NCBI GenBank assembly: GCA_024636975.1
Contig: JAGXGA010000039.1
Span: forward strand, 1 to 50,324
From: Mariniphaga sp.
GTDB taxonomy: Bacteria; Bacteroidota; Bacteroidia; Bacteroidales; Prolixibacteraceae
Direction of reading: 5' to 3'
Length of the DNA: 50,324 bases
Shown here in pieces: positions 7,810 to 16,918 of the stretch (within the stretch, counting starts at the first letter, position 1; each line of letters starts with the position of its first letter). A program made the position numbers and the translations under genes. The notes under the pieces are model-generated. The model saw nothing but the letters and a program-made list of their open reading frames with translations. It did no database searches and had not been told where the DNA came from.

Positions 7810-9327
7810 ATGTCTGATAATTTAACAATTACAAAAAGAATTGTCGCAAATACATCTATGCTGTACCTAAGGATGGCTCTAATTATGTTTGCCAACTTGT
7901 ACATTGTTAGATTGATTTTAGACATATTAGGAACTACTGATTATGGAATATATAGTGTTGTTGGTGGTATGGTCGTTATGTTTACCTTTCTTAGTGATTC
8001 TATGGCTTCTGCTACACAGCGTTTTTTTGCATATGAAATTGGGAAGCGTAATGCTTATAAATTAAAGTCTTTGTTCAGTATTTCAGTATTTTTGTATATA
8101 TTTTTTTCTATTATAATTGTTATTCTTTCAGAAATATTTGGTTTATGGTTTATCGAAAATATGATGTCAGTACCTCAGGAACGTGTTATTGCGTCAAAAT
8201 GGGTTCTGCAATTTACTATACTGACTTTTGTTTTTAATATACTCAAAACACCATATCATTCAATAATTATTGCATATGAGAAAATGAAAGTTTTCGGGAT
8301 CATTGGTATTATTGAAGTGGGCTTAAAATTTATTGCAGTTTATATTTTAACAATAATAGGTTTTGACAAATTAATTGCATATTCTGCATTATTGTCATTC
8401 AACATGTTGATAATATTCTTCTTCTTTTTTTTGTATGCAAGGAGTATGTTTCAAATTTGTAGATTTAATCTAAAATGGAACAGAAAGGACGGCTTTGAAA
8501 TGCTTTCTTATTCAGGGTGGAATTTCATTGGTACACTTTCAAATGTTTTACGAAATCATGGAATTAATATTCTATTAAATGTTTTCTTTAATCCAGTTGT
8601 TAATGCAGCACGTGGGATTGCTTTTCAAATTAATATGGCACTGCAAAGTTTTTCCAATAATTTTTATTTAGCAGTCAAGCCACAAATTACAAAATCATAT
8701 TCCGGAGGAGATATGGTATATATGGAGAAACTTATAATAATGAGTGCGAAATTAGCCTATTTTCTTATACTCATAATATCAGTTCCCATCTTATATGATA
8801 CAGAATATGTATTATCACTATGGTTGAATAAAGTACCAGATTTTACAGTTATTTTTACAAAATTGATAGTAATAAACACATTAATTGACGTAATTAATTT
8901 ACCAATTGTATCCGCGATCCAGGCTACCGGTAAAATTCGAATTTATCAAATTTCAGTTTCCGTTGTGCTTTTACTTAATCTTCCAATTTCTTATATTATT
9001 CTTAAAAATGGAGCAGATCCAGAAGCAACAATATTTGTTTCTATTTTACTATCGGCAATAAGTTTCATTCCAAGATTATATATAATTAAATTACTTGCTG
9101 TTTTTTCAGTTGCTAAATTTCTTAAAGATGTAATATTAAGTATCCTATTAGTATCATCTGCAGTTACGTTAGTTATTATATTATTTTTGGAATTTTCATT
9201 TTTAAATAGTTTGGGCTTTTGGATTAATTCATTTTTTATCGTGTCGATTTGCATTTTAATAATTTATACAGTTGGGTTATCAAAATTAGAAAAAGGTTAC
9301 ATCAAAAAAACTTTACGCATCAAATGA
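7810..9327 (+). CDS. Wzx-type polysaccharide flippase
   Basis: 505-residue integral membrane protein of the MOP/MATE-like polysaccharide exporter superfamily. It has about 12-14 hydrophobic helices throughout and the N-terminal family pattern NTSMLYLRMALIMFANLYI, then LGTTDYGIYSVVGGMV. It would move undecaprenyl-linked oligosaccharide repeat units across the inner membrane. Length is normal. It sits 34 bp after the synthase and overlaps the next gene by 4 bp (ATGA), so translation is probably coupled. Confidence 0.9.
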   Translation: MSDNLTITKRIVANTSMLYLRMALIMFANLYIVRLILDILGTTDYGIYSVVGGMVVMFTFLSDSMASATQRFFAYEIGKRNAYKLKSLFSISVFLYIFFSIIIVILSEIFGLWFIENMMSVPQERVIASKWVLQFTILTFVFNILKTPYHSIIIAYEKMKVFGIIGIIEVGLKFIAVYILTIIGFDKLIAYSALLSFNMLIIFFFFFLYARSMFQICRFNLKWNRKDGFEMLSYSGWNFIGTLSNVLRNHGINILLNVFFNPVVNAARGIAFQINMALQSFSNNFYLAVKPQITKSYSGGDMVYMEKLIIMSAKLAYFLILIISVPILYDTEYVLSLWLNKVPDFTVIFTKLIVINTLIDVINLPIVSAIQATGKIRIYQISVSVVLLLNLPISYIILKNGADPEATIFVSILLSAISFIPRLYIIKLLAVFSVAKFLKDVILSILLVSSAVTLVIILFLEFSFLNSLGFWINSFFIVSICILIIYTVGLSKLEKGYIKKTLRIK

Positions 9328-10484
9328 ACATACAAAATTTCTTTAATCGTCTTTATAAAAAAATCAAATTTGTATTATTTAAATACAAAAAACGCCCTCA
9401 GATTATTGCTGCTAAATCAAATGGTACTTCCAGATTAATTCATATATCTGCATTTAATTATGGCAATGCTGGAGATATACTTTTACCTATTGTTCTTCAG
9501 GATTTATTTAATAAAAAACTATCCATTGCTCAATGGAAGAATATTCATGTTTCTAAGGTTGTTAATAATAAAATGCTTAAAAAGATAAATCAAATGGATG
9601 CTTTAGTAATTGGTGGAGGTGGGTTATTTCTAAGAGATACCAATGAAAATGATCTTAGTGGATGGCAATGGTCCTGCGGAATTGAGGAATTAAATAAGAT
9701 AAAAAAGCCAATAATAATGTTTGCCGTTGGATATAACCGTTTCCGTGGACAGAAAGAATTTAAACCTATATTCAAAAAGCACTTAAATGTATTTGTTGAA
9801 AAAGCAAAGTTTATTGGCATTAGAAACAATGGAAGTATTAATTCTCTAAGAATGTATTTGGAAAACGAAGAACTAAAAAATAAATTAGTTTTTCAGCCTT
9901 GCATGACTACTCTGACATCCTATATCTATCCAAATCTCATCGATTATAACCAAAAAGAGGATTTTATAGCATTCAACTGTGCTTTTGATAGAGAGGATAA
10001 ACGTGCAATAAATAATACCAAACTTTGTGAAATTGCACAAGTGGCTAAAGAATTATCAAAAAAAACCGTTATTAAATATTACTCACACATGCCAACAGAC
10101 TTAAAAATATTGGATTATTTTAAAGAATTACAGGTACCGCATGAGGTAATAGAACTGAATTCGCCTATTCAAATTATTCGTGAATATTCAAAACCTAAAC
10201 TGGTAATTGGAATGAGGGGGCATGCTCAAATGATTCCGTTTGGCTGCAAAACACCAATTTTATCAATAATTTCACACGATAAATTAAAATGGTTTTTAGA
10301 TGATATTAACGCTCCATCCTGGGGTGTGGATATATTGGAAAATAATTTTTATTATCGACTACTTTCAAAAGCTCAAAATTTCTATGAGTCAACATCTGAA
10401 ATTCAAAATTTTATTGTAAAGCAACAAGATATTTTATGGCAGATTACTACAGAAAATCTTACAACGATGAAAAATTATTTTTAA
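9324..10484 (+). CDS. Polysaccharide pyruvyl transferase family protein
   Basis: 386-residue member of the polysaccharide pyruvyl transferase family (PF04230), which adds pyruvate ketals or related groups to a surface glycan. Family features are SAFNYGNAGDILLPIV near the N-terminus, ALVIGGGGLFLRDT, PIIMFAVGYNRFRG, and the C-terminal LVIGMRGHAQMIPFG with SIISHDKL. The start at 9324 is preferred over an upstream in-frame start at 9249 because it gives the ATGA overlap with the flippase stop; the longer version would run far into that gene. A roughly 90-bp AT-rich gap follows, where an internal promoter is possible. Confidence 0.85.
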   Translation: MNIQNFFNRLYKKIKFVLFKYKKRPQIIAAKSNGTSRLIHISAFNYGNAGDILLPIVLQDLFNKKLSIAQWKNIHVSKVVNNKMLKKINQMDALVIGGGGLFLRDTNENDLSGWQWSCGIEELNKIKKPIIMFAVGYNRFRGQKEFKPIFKKHLNVFVEKAKFIGIRNNGSINSLRMYLENEELKNKLVFQPCMTTLTSYIYPNLIDYNQKEDFIAFNCAFDREDKRAINNTKLCEIAQVAKELSKKTVIKYYSHMPTDLKILDYFKELQVPHEVIELNSPIQIIREYSKPKLVIGMRGHAQMIPFGCKTPILSIISHDKLKWFLDDINAPSWGVDILENNFYYRLLSKAQNFYESTSEIQNFIVKQQDILWQITTENLTTMKNYF

Positions 10485-10577
10485 TAACATAAGTCTACAT
10501 AATTTAATTAAATAAAAAATTAACGCAAAAAACCGCTTTATATTTTAAATTTTGAGTTTTGATAAATTATTGAATTC

Positions 10578-11720
10578 ATGTTAACTTTGAAATTTTATAC
10601 TATATACTTAATTATTATACCTTTGATTGCACTTCTAATATCTCAGAAGAAAAAATATCATTTCATACCTTTTTTAATTATTGCTATATTAGGTTTAATT
10701 CGATATGATACAACAACTGACTATTCTGCTTATGTAACCGGTTTTTGGGATATAAGGAATAATAATTATTCTGGTTGGTTTGAACCAGGTTATGTGCTTC
10801 TAAACCAAATTTTTTCATTCAGCAAATGGGGTTTTATACCTGTTTTAATGATTAGTATATTTGTACCCTATATTCAAATTTACAAGCTGTTTAAGAAATA
10901 TGACATTGTACTTATTGGTACATTGTTATTCTTATTTTTGGGTTATATAACTCGATTTGAAAACATAGTAAGACAAGGACTTGCTCTAGGTATCTTTTAC
11001 TTTTCATTTAAATATATAGAGCAAGGTAAATTTGTAAAATATTTATTAATGACCGCTCTTGCAGCATCTATTCACCTTTCTGCCATTATGTTTATACCAT
11101 ACTATTTCTTAATAAAGTATGTCAGTATTAAAAAACCTCCTGTATTATTCAGTGGATTGATTCTTCTTATCTTATATATTTTAACAATGAGTGGCGCAAC
11201 GGCTACATTTTTGTCTATTCTACTCAAGGATGTTCCCTTTTACACAGTATATACGGAGAATCTGGAAATAGGAAAATTATCTTTAGGTCTTACTTTATTA
11301 TTTAATACATTTATAGCTTGGCTGCCAATTATCTTCGTAGATAAAAATAATAAAAACTACTGGAGAGTTATTAATCTTAGTTGGATTTCAGCCGGGGGGT
11401 TTATTTTAGTTCAAAACTTTATTGTAGTTAACAGAATTTTTGAATATTTATACATTTTCCAGATAATTGCGATTTCTTTAATGCTAAAGAAAATGTTCTA
11501 CCAAAAAATACGCGCTGTTGCAGTAACATTGTTATTAATGATGTTCGTTTTGCACGTTAGGAGAGATTTATTTTATTATGGAAATAACATTTACAATACG
11601 ATTTTTAGCCAAAAAAGTATGGAGCATAAGTTTTACAAAAGACATCATAAATGGGTAAAACACTATAAACCCGAAGATAATGTTGACAGAAGCAAAGAAA
11701 TAAAAAAATATCCCAATTAA
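10578..11720 (+). CDS. EpsG-family (Wzy-like) polysaccharide polymerase
   Basis: 380-residue multi-spanning membrane protein with about ten hydrophobic segments. The EpsG-family pattern is visible: GLIRYDTTTDYSAY after the second helix, WFEPGYVLLNQIF, FENIVRQGLALGIFYFS, and AASIHLSAIMFIPYYF. These correspond to the conserved RxxxDY, RQ and H-S features of EpsG/Wzy-type polymerases. It is the only candidate in the locus for joining flipped repeat units in the periplasm. Sequence of these proteins varies greatly, so assignment rests on topology, motifs and position. Confidence 0.8.
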   Translation: MLTLKFYTIYLIIIPLIALLISQKKKYHFIPFLIIAILGLIRYDTTTDYSAYVTGFWDIRNNNYSGWFEPGYVLLNQIFSFSKWGFIPVLMISIFVPYIQIYKLFKKYDIVLIGTLLFLFLGYITRFENIVRQGLALGIFYFSFKYIEQGKFVKYLLMTALAASIHLSAIMFIPYYFLIKYVSIKKPPVLFSGLILLILYILTMSGATATFLSILLKDVPFYTVYTENLEIGKLSLGLTLLFNTFIAWLPIIFVDKNNKNYWRVINLSWISAGGFILVQNFIVVNRIFEYLYIFQIIAISLMLKKMFYQKIRAVAVTLLLMMFVLHVRRDLFYYGNNIYNTIFSQKSMEHKFYKRHHKWVKHYKPEDNVDRSKEIKKYPN

Positions 11721-11733
11721 AAATTACTTATTT

Positions 11734-12597
11734 ATGAATGTCACGGAAAATAGAAAAATTAATAAAACAATCATTTTAGGCAGCGGGCAATCAGTTTTAG
11801 ATATAAAACAAGAAGAAATAAAATACATTAATAAGTGTAAAACAGTTATTGCAGTTAATAAATTTATGGCCTTTTATAAAAAAACCGGATTAGTGCCAAC
11901 TCATGTATATTTCCACGATTTATTTGGGTATGAGGTTTTTATTTACATATTAAAAGTATGCAAGGAAAATCATTTGGAAGGGTTAACCTTTATTACTTCT
12001 CCATTTTACAAAATAATAACATACGTTGAAGTAATGAGTTTACCTTTGAAATTAATTCAAGATTTATATATAAGGTTTCGTGCGTTTGTAATAATTATCT
12101 TGAAAGCAGGAAAAAATATTGGTATACACAAATTTAAGCTACTAAGAAAAATGAGTTTTTATAAGCTCCCAACTAACAGTAAATTATATGGGATTAAAGT
12201 TACTAAATGGGACAAAGGAGGTAAATGGGCAAATAACTTTAATCAAAAAATTTTCCATTTTAGAGGAAGTTTGACCTCAGTACTAAATATAGCATCAATC
12301 ATTGCACCTGGTGATGAAATAATTCTTGTAGGAAACGATTTTAATGGTAGCGAATATTTTTATGAAAAAGAACTTGAGAAACTAAATTTGAAATGGAAAG
12401 ATTTTACTTACAACATTGTAAAAAAAGAAAAAAAACACTTCAGCTTTTATCCTATAAATGGTTCGAAAATGACAGATAAATTTCCGTATATAAATAAACA
12501 ACTTAACGAAAATGGTATTTCATTATTTTGTAATAATAAGGATAGTCTTTTGGTTAAAGAAGGAAGTGTTAAATATAAATCTCTTGCTACCGATTAA
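11734..12597 (+). CDS. Candidate GT42-like (CstII-type) sialyltransferase
   Basis: 287 residues, not confidently assigned. The start has a nucleotide-binding loop ILGSGQSVLDI (about 14-24), and VIAVNKF follows at about 39-44. The second half has HFRGSLTSVLNIASI (R177), EIILVGNDFNGSEYFYEKE and KKHFSFYPINGSKMTDKFPYI (H235). This order resembles Campylobacter CstII: a G-N-G-P-S loop, an Asn-containing strand, an R-I-T-S-G helix start, a G-I-D-F-Y strand, and a His segment before a K-N-T-D helix. A GT42-like role fits well, because the locus makes a CMP-activated nonulosonic acid and encodes no other candidate transferase for it. A DUF115/MptE-like protein is the main alternative. Confidence 0.5.
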   Translation: MNVTENRKINKTIILGSGQSVLDIKQEEIKYINKCKTVIAVNKFMAFYKKTGLVPTHVYFHDLFGYEVFIYILKVCKENHLEGLTFITSPFYKIITYVEVMSLPLKLIQDLYIRFRAFVIIILKAGKNIGIHKFKLLRKMSFYKLPTNSKLYGIKVTKWDKGGKWANNFNQKIFHFRGSLTSVLNIASIIAPGDEIILVGNDFNGSEYFYEKELEKLNLKWKDFTYNIVKKEKKHFSFYPINGSKMTDKFPYINKQLNENGISLFCNNKDSLLVKEGSVKYKSLATD

Positions 12598-12627
12598 GTT
12601 GTCAATATTAGTTAATGTTTTAATTTA

Positions 12628-13431
12628 ATGATACAGTTTTCAATTGTGATTCCTACATATAATGATTTATCTCTTTTTAAAAGAGCATATTATTCCATTA
12701 AAGATCAAAAATATGCCACATATGAAATCATTGTAGTAGATGATTCTTCTACAAATAAGATTGAGCATTTTGTTGAAACTTGTCAAGATATTAACTTAAA
12801 ATATTATCACAACAAACCTTCATTAGGTGCAATAAATAATTGGAATTACGGATTATCCCTAATATCAGGGGAATATATAATTCTAATGCATCATGACGAG
12901 CATTTTGATGATCCTAAATTTCAACTTTCTGCCTACATAGAAAAATTTGAAAATGGTAATTGCGATGTGATTGTCTCAAATACGGCAGTATTTCATCCTA
13001 ATAACGTTGTGAAACAATTTTCTATACCAAAAATAATTAAGACTTTTGTACTTAATTATTTGCCCTCCTTTCTTTTTTTTTTAAATATCATAGGCTCTGT
13101 TTCTTGTATAGCATTTAAAAAGGAAAATTTACATTTTTTTAATAAAAATCTAAATTGGCTTGTAGATGTAGAATGGTATTATCGTTTAATAAATTCAAAG
13201 AAAGTTTGTGTTGCTTATGATCTGAAGATCAACTCAATTCATAATCATCCAAATCAAATTACAATCAATAATAATACTAATAGCTGGTTCAAAAATGATT
13301 TAATTTATCTTCATCAGCTTTATAGTAAAAATCTAAGTGTTTATTATTTTTTAAAAATCAATAATTTTACAAACTCTTTAAGAAAAGTTTCTTTTTTAAA
13401 TTTTATATGGAAAAATACGAACAAGAAATGA
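12628..13431 (+). CDS. Family 2 glycosyltransferase
   Basis: 267-residue GT-A fold glycosyltransferase. FSIVIPTYNDLSLFKRAYYSI opens the protein, with EIIVVDDSS, then NNWNYGLSLISGEYIILMHHDEHFDD carrying the DxD-like H-D-E position, and WLVDVEWYYRL in the acceptor half. It adds one sugar to the lipid-linked repeat unit on the cytoplasmic face. Donor and linkage cannot be read from sequence. It overlaps the next gene by 4 bp (ATGA). Confidence 0.85.
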   Translation: MIQFSIVIPTYNDLSLFKRAYYSIKDQKYATYEIIVVDDSSTNKIEHFVETCQDINLKYYHNKPSLGAINNWNYGLSLISGEYIILMHHDEHFDDPKFQLSAYIEKFENGNCDVIVSNTAVFHPNNVVKQFSIPKIIKTFVLNYLPSFLFFLNIIGSVSCIAFKKENLHFFNKNLNWLVDVEWYYRLINSKKVCVAYDLKINSIHNHPNQITINNNTNSWFKNDLIYLHQLYSKNLSVYYFLKINNFTNSLRKVSFLNFIWKNTNKK

Positions 13432-14336
13432 TCATTGTTAATATACTAGGAGGTCTTGGGAATCAAATGTTTCAATATGCCTTCCATCATTCTCTAAGAG
13501 GTGAGAATATAAATTCCAAAATTAATATTACAGACTATCAAAACTATTCCTTGCACAATGGTTTAGAATTAAGTAAAATATTTGATATACCAATTAATGA
13601 TCAAATTGCTGCTGAAAATGAGCTTAAAACAATTAAAGATACTGCCTCTTTTTTTAAAATGAGAAAATTGCTAGGTTTGATACTATTTAATAATCCAAAT
13701 ATGTTTATAAAACGCACTCATTTTATCCAACCAAATTTTTCAAAATTTTATTCATTTAATTATCTTATTAAATGGAAATATTTAGAAGGCTATTGGCAAA
13801 CTGAAAAATATTTCATTCATAAAAGAAGTGAATTATTAAATATATTTGAATGGAAAAATGTTTCTGAAATCAATCAGAAAATGATAATTAAATTTTCTGC
13901 GGAAAATTCAGTTGCCGTTCATATAAGAAGATACGACAAGGTAAAATCTTTTAGAAATATATTGTACCATATAAAATTAAGAATGTTATGGCGTGTTAGT
14001 TCAAAACAATATTATTTAAAAGCTATACAATATTTTATATTACATACGTATAATCCTCAATTTTATGTTTTCACGGATAATGTACAATGGGCAAAAAAGA
14101 ATTTGCCAAATAATATTAATATTACTATTGTAGATTGGAATAGAAATGAAGATAGCCATTTTGATATGCTCTTAATGTCCAAGTGCAAAAACAACATTAT
14201 TTCAATGAGCTCTTTTAGCTGGTGGGGTGCTTGGCTCAATCAAAATCCCAAAAAAATCATTGTGGCACCTAAGGAATGGGCTTTGCGTTTAATAAAAGAT
14301 ATTAATTTAATACCAATAGAATGGATAAGAATCTAA
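13428..14336 (+). CDS. GT11-family alpha-1,2-fucosyltransferase
   Basis: 302 residues. The GT11 signature GGLGNQMFQYAF lies at residues 8-19, VAVHIRRYDK corresponds to the donor-binding HxRRxD motif, YVFTDN follows, and SMSSFSWWGAWL is the conserved third motif. It should transfer fucose (or a close analogue) from a GDP-sugar in an alpha-1,2 linkage. The ATG at 13428, overlapping the previous stop, places the motif at the usual distance from the N-terminus. An in-frame ATG at 13407 would add seven residues. No GDP-fucose biosynthesis genes are in the window. Confidence 0.88.
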   Translation: MIIVNILGGLGNQMFQYAFHHSLRGENINSKINITDYQNYSLHNGLELSKIFDIPINDQIAAENELKTIKDTASFFKMRKLLGLILFNNPNMFIKRTHFIQPNFSKFYSFNYLIKWKYLEGYWQTEKYFIHKRSELLNIFEWKNVSEINQKMIIKFSAENSVAVHIRRYDKVKSFRNILYHIKLRMLWRVSSKQYYLKAIQYFILHTYNPQFYVFTDNVQWAKKNLPNNINITIVDWNRNEDSHFDMLLMSKCKNNIISMSSFSWWGAWLNQNPKKIIVAPKEWALRLIKDINLIPIEWIRI

Positions 14337-15166
14337 CTAAAAATGGGTTTTCAGTATTAATCTCTGTTTACCACAAAGAAAGGCCTGAATTTCTTACTCA
14401 ATCTCTTAATAGCATATGGTATAATCAAACTTTAAAACCCAATGAAATCATTTTAGTTAAAGATGGACCTTTAACACAACAACTTGATGAAATAATATTG
14501 GAGTTTGTAAAACATACTCCAACACGGTTAATTGTTAATGACAAAAATTTAGGACTTAGTGCAGCTTTAAATAAAGGATTGAAATGTTGTAATTATGATA
14601 TAGTAGCAAGAATGGATACTGATGATATTTCAGTTAGGAATAGATTTGAAAGGCAATTTAATTTTTTAAAGAAAAATCCTTCTGTTGATATAATTGGTTC
14701 ATATGCCGAAAAAATTAATGAAATAGGTGAAGTAACAGATGATATAATGAAAGTACCATTAAAAAATTATGATATCTATAAATATATTTGGACATGTCCT
14801 TTTATTCATCCTTCTGTAATGTTCAGGAAAGATAAAATTTTATACGTTGGTAGTTATAATAAAAACGCCGGTCCTAGACAAGATGATTATGATTTATGGT
14901 TTCGTTGTGCGATAGCAGGTTATAATTTTGCTAATATTAATGAATCTTTAATTCAATATCGATTTTTGACTGATACCATAAGAAAAAACAATATTAAAGT
15001 TGGTTGGTATCGCTTAAAAGTTGGTTTTAATGGTTGTAGAAAAATAAAGTGTTCTTTGATTGCTTATATAGGGATTTTAATACCTTTCATTAGAACATTA
15101 CTTCCTTACCCTTTGAATATTTATTTTTATAAAACACTAAATTTTTTAAATCCTAGAACTCGATGA
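14321..15166 (+). CDS. AmsE-like family 2 glycosyltransferase
   Basis: 281-residue GT2 enzyme resembling amylovoran AmsE-type transferases: FSVLISVYHKERPEFLTQSL, EIILVKDGPL, NLGLSAALNKGL, and the metal-binding VARMDTDDIS. PRQDDYDLWFRCAIAGY is the typical catalytic-base segment. It overlaps the fucosyltransferase by 16 bp. This is the last intact gene of the AT-rich cassette. Immediately after its stop the sequence turns into an rfbC remnant, so the cassette's right edge lies here. Confidence 0.85.
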   Translation: MDKNLTKNGFSVLISVYHKERPEFLTQSLNSIWYNQTLKPNEIILVKDGPLTQQLDEIILEFVKHTPTRLIVNDKNLGLSAALNKGLKCCNYDIVARMDTDDISVRNRFERQFNFLKKNPSVDIIGSYAEKINEIGEVTDDIMKVPLKNYDIYKYIWTCPFIHPSVMFRKDKILYVGSYNKNAGPRQDDYDLWFRCAIAGYNFANINESLIQYRFLTDTIRKNNIKVGWYRLKVGFNGCRKIKCSLIAYIGILIPFIRTLLPYPLNIYFYKTLNFLNPRTR

Positions 15167-15190
15167 AATTAAAGCTGCATTAAAGGAGAG

Positions 15191-15494
15191 CATGCACAGG
15201 GAAAATTTGTAAGAGTGGTGATGGGAGAGGTGCTTGATGTAGCAATGGATATTCGAAAAAAATTCACCAACATTTGGGCTACATCTTGCAGTGAAACTAT
15301 CAGACGTAAACAGACGCCATGGTTCCGCATGGATTTGCAAACAGTTATGCTGTACTCTCTGAAACAACCTTAAATCTGAAGGAGGCATTCATTATAATGA
15401 TCCCACGCTCAACATCGATTGGCAACTCCCTGAAGAATTTATTCATGTATTCGAAAAAGATGCCGGGTTGCCACTGTTTTCAAAGATAAATTGA
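15191..15494 (+). pseudogene. rfbC: rfbC (dTDP-4-dehydrorhamnose 3,5-epimerase) remnant
   Basis: Pieces of RmlC can be read in different frames: HAQGKFVRVVMGEVLDVAMD, then after a shift NSPTFGLHLAVKLSDVN, then MVPHGFANSYAVLSETTL, then GGIHYNDPTLNIDWQLP ending GLPLFSKIN at 15494. The N-terminal roughly 60 residues are missing and at least two or three frameshifts are present. It is a relic of a rhamnose-type pathway formerly at this site. No rfbA, rfbB or rfbD is present in the window. The bases from 15495 to 15598 hold no gene. Confidence 0.88.
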
Positions 15495-15598
15495 TTTCAG
15501 TATCTGGGTTCTGTTTAATCTCTGCTAGCTACCGCAGTGGCTTAAAAGGCTCCATTCATCCGATAATTCCTCGGAAAAATATATGACTTTAAAAAAAT

Positions 15599-16672
15599 AT
15601 GAACATCCTCATCACCGGTGCATTTGGTTTTGTTGGTACCAATCTTTCAAATTTTCTTTCGACTCCATTTAATTCTCAATTATTTGCTTTAGATGTATTT
15701 GAACCTGTCAAACATGGGTACAGTAAATATTATTCATGGAATGACCTGAAAAACATAAATGGAAAGGATGTAGATGCAATTATTCACCTTGCAGGCAAAG
15801 CCCACGATACCAAAAACATCACAGAGGAGAAGGCTTATTTTGATATCAATGTGGGGCTTACTGAAAAGATTTTTGAATTCTTTTTGCAATCAAATGCCTC
15901 AAGGTTCATTTTTTTTAGCTCGGTAAAAGCAGTGGCTGACTCTGTAGAGGGAGATTTTTTAACAGAAGATGATGAAGCTGAGCCAGGGACGGCGTATGGG
16001 AGGTCGAAGTTGGAAGCGGAGAGGTATGTTGGGAGTCGATTGGAAGAATGGGAGAGGGAGGGAGCGACTAAGAGAGGGGAAGAAGAGGCGACGGAGAGAG
16101 GGAGCGACGGGGAGACTGAGAGAGGGGGAGACTTAGAGATGGAGCGACTGAGCGAAGAAGCGACAGGCCAAAAAGAAAAAGATAGGTTAGATAAAAAAAT
16201 ATACATTCTGAGGCCGTGTATGATTCATGGGCCGGGGAATAAGGGGAATCTTAACTTATTGTACAAACTGGTGTCTAAAGGCATCCCGTGGCCATTGGGG
16301 GCGTTTGAAAACAGGCGGTCGTTTGCATCGGTTGATAATTTGGCGTATGTAGTTAAAGAAATTCTCGAAAAAGTCATTGAACCCGGTACGTATAACATTG
16401 CCGACGATGAACCGCTTTCCACAAACCGCATAATTGAACTCATCGCTGATTCCAAGGCAAAGAGAGCAAAAATATGGAACATCAATCCCGGAATCATCTC
16501 ACTGGCTGCCTGGGCCGGCGATAAACTTCATTTACCGCTCAACACTGAACGCCTTAAAAAATTAACCGAATCGTATGTTGTGTCAAACAGCAAAATTAAA
16601 AAAGCACTGGGAGTTGAAAGGATGCCGGTAACGGGGGAGGAGGGGATGAGGAGGACGCTGGGGGCGTTTTAG
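15599..16672 (+). CDS. NAD-dependent sugar epimerase/reductase with repeat-derived insert
   Basis: Extended SDR enzyme: ITGAFGFVGTNL at residues 5-16, HLAGKAHD, SSVKAVADS, the YxxxK pair in AYGRSKLEAE (residues 132-141), then ILRPCMIHGPGNKGNLNLLY. It resembles WbpV/WreQ-like nucleotide-sugar 4-epimerases/reductases that, in Bacteroidota, commonly sit next to a WecA/WbpL-type transferase. An insert of about 45 highly charged residues (about 148-194, rich in E, R, G) separates the YxxxK helix from the LRPCMIHGPG strand. It is encoded by AGAGGGAGCGAC-type repeat DNA like that found between genes. A fragment of a close relative lies at 36836-36968. Confidence 0.85.
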   Translation: MNILITGAFGFVGTNLSNFLSTPFNSQLFALDVFEPVKHGYSKYYSWNDLKNINGKDVDAIIHLAGKAHDTKNITEEKAYFDINVGLTEKIFEFFLQSNASRFIFFSSVKAVADSVEGDFLTEDDEAEPGTAYGRSKLEAERYVGSRLEEWEREGATKRGEEEATERGSDGETERGGDLEMERLSEEATGQKEKDRLDKKIYILRPCMIHGPGNKGNLNLLYKLVSKGIPWPLGAFENRRSFASVDNLAYVVKEILEKVIEPGTYNIADDEPLSTNRIIELIADSKAKRAKIWNINPGIISLAAWAGDKLHLPLNTERLKKLTESYVVSNSKIKKALGVERMPVTGEEGMRRTLGAF

Positions 16673-16918
16673 AGGGAGAGATATTGGCTATCAATGACGG
16701 CTCTGTGGCTATGCCTTTTGTTATTTGTTAATTTTACAACAGCACCTAAATAGGGCGGTCCGTCATCAGCTCATCAGCTCTGACGACGCTGACGGAAATC
16801 TCTACCGATTGGCACTAATATTCCCAAAGATGGATCTTCAGTTGCTGTCCGACCAGTTGGCGGATCAGCTGCTGAATGAAGATAGCTGAATGAAGATAAT
16901 TGAGCAGGTGACCCCAGG
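16673..16918. repeat. Palindromic repeats after the epimerase
   Basis: No gene. Contains GGCGGTCCGTCATCAGC and TCTGACGACGCTGACGGAAATCT repeats. At 16831-16875 there is the GATCTTCAGTTGCTGTCCGACC / CAGCTGCTGAATGAAG palindrome (reverse-orientation relative at 30822-30872), and from 16902 a GAGCAGGTGACC/GGTCACCAGCTC palindrome. This GGTGAC family recurs near 30747, 39948, 44333 and 44970. The last palindrome runs into the end of the following minus-strand remnant. Confidence 0.6.
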
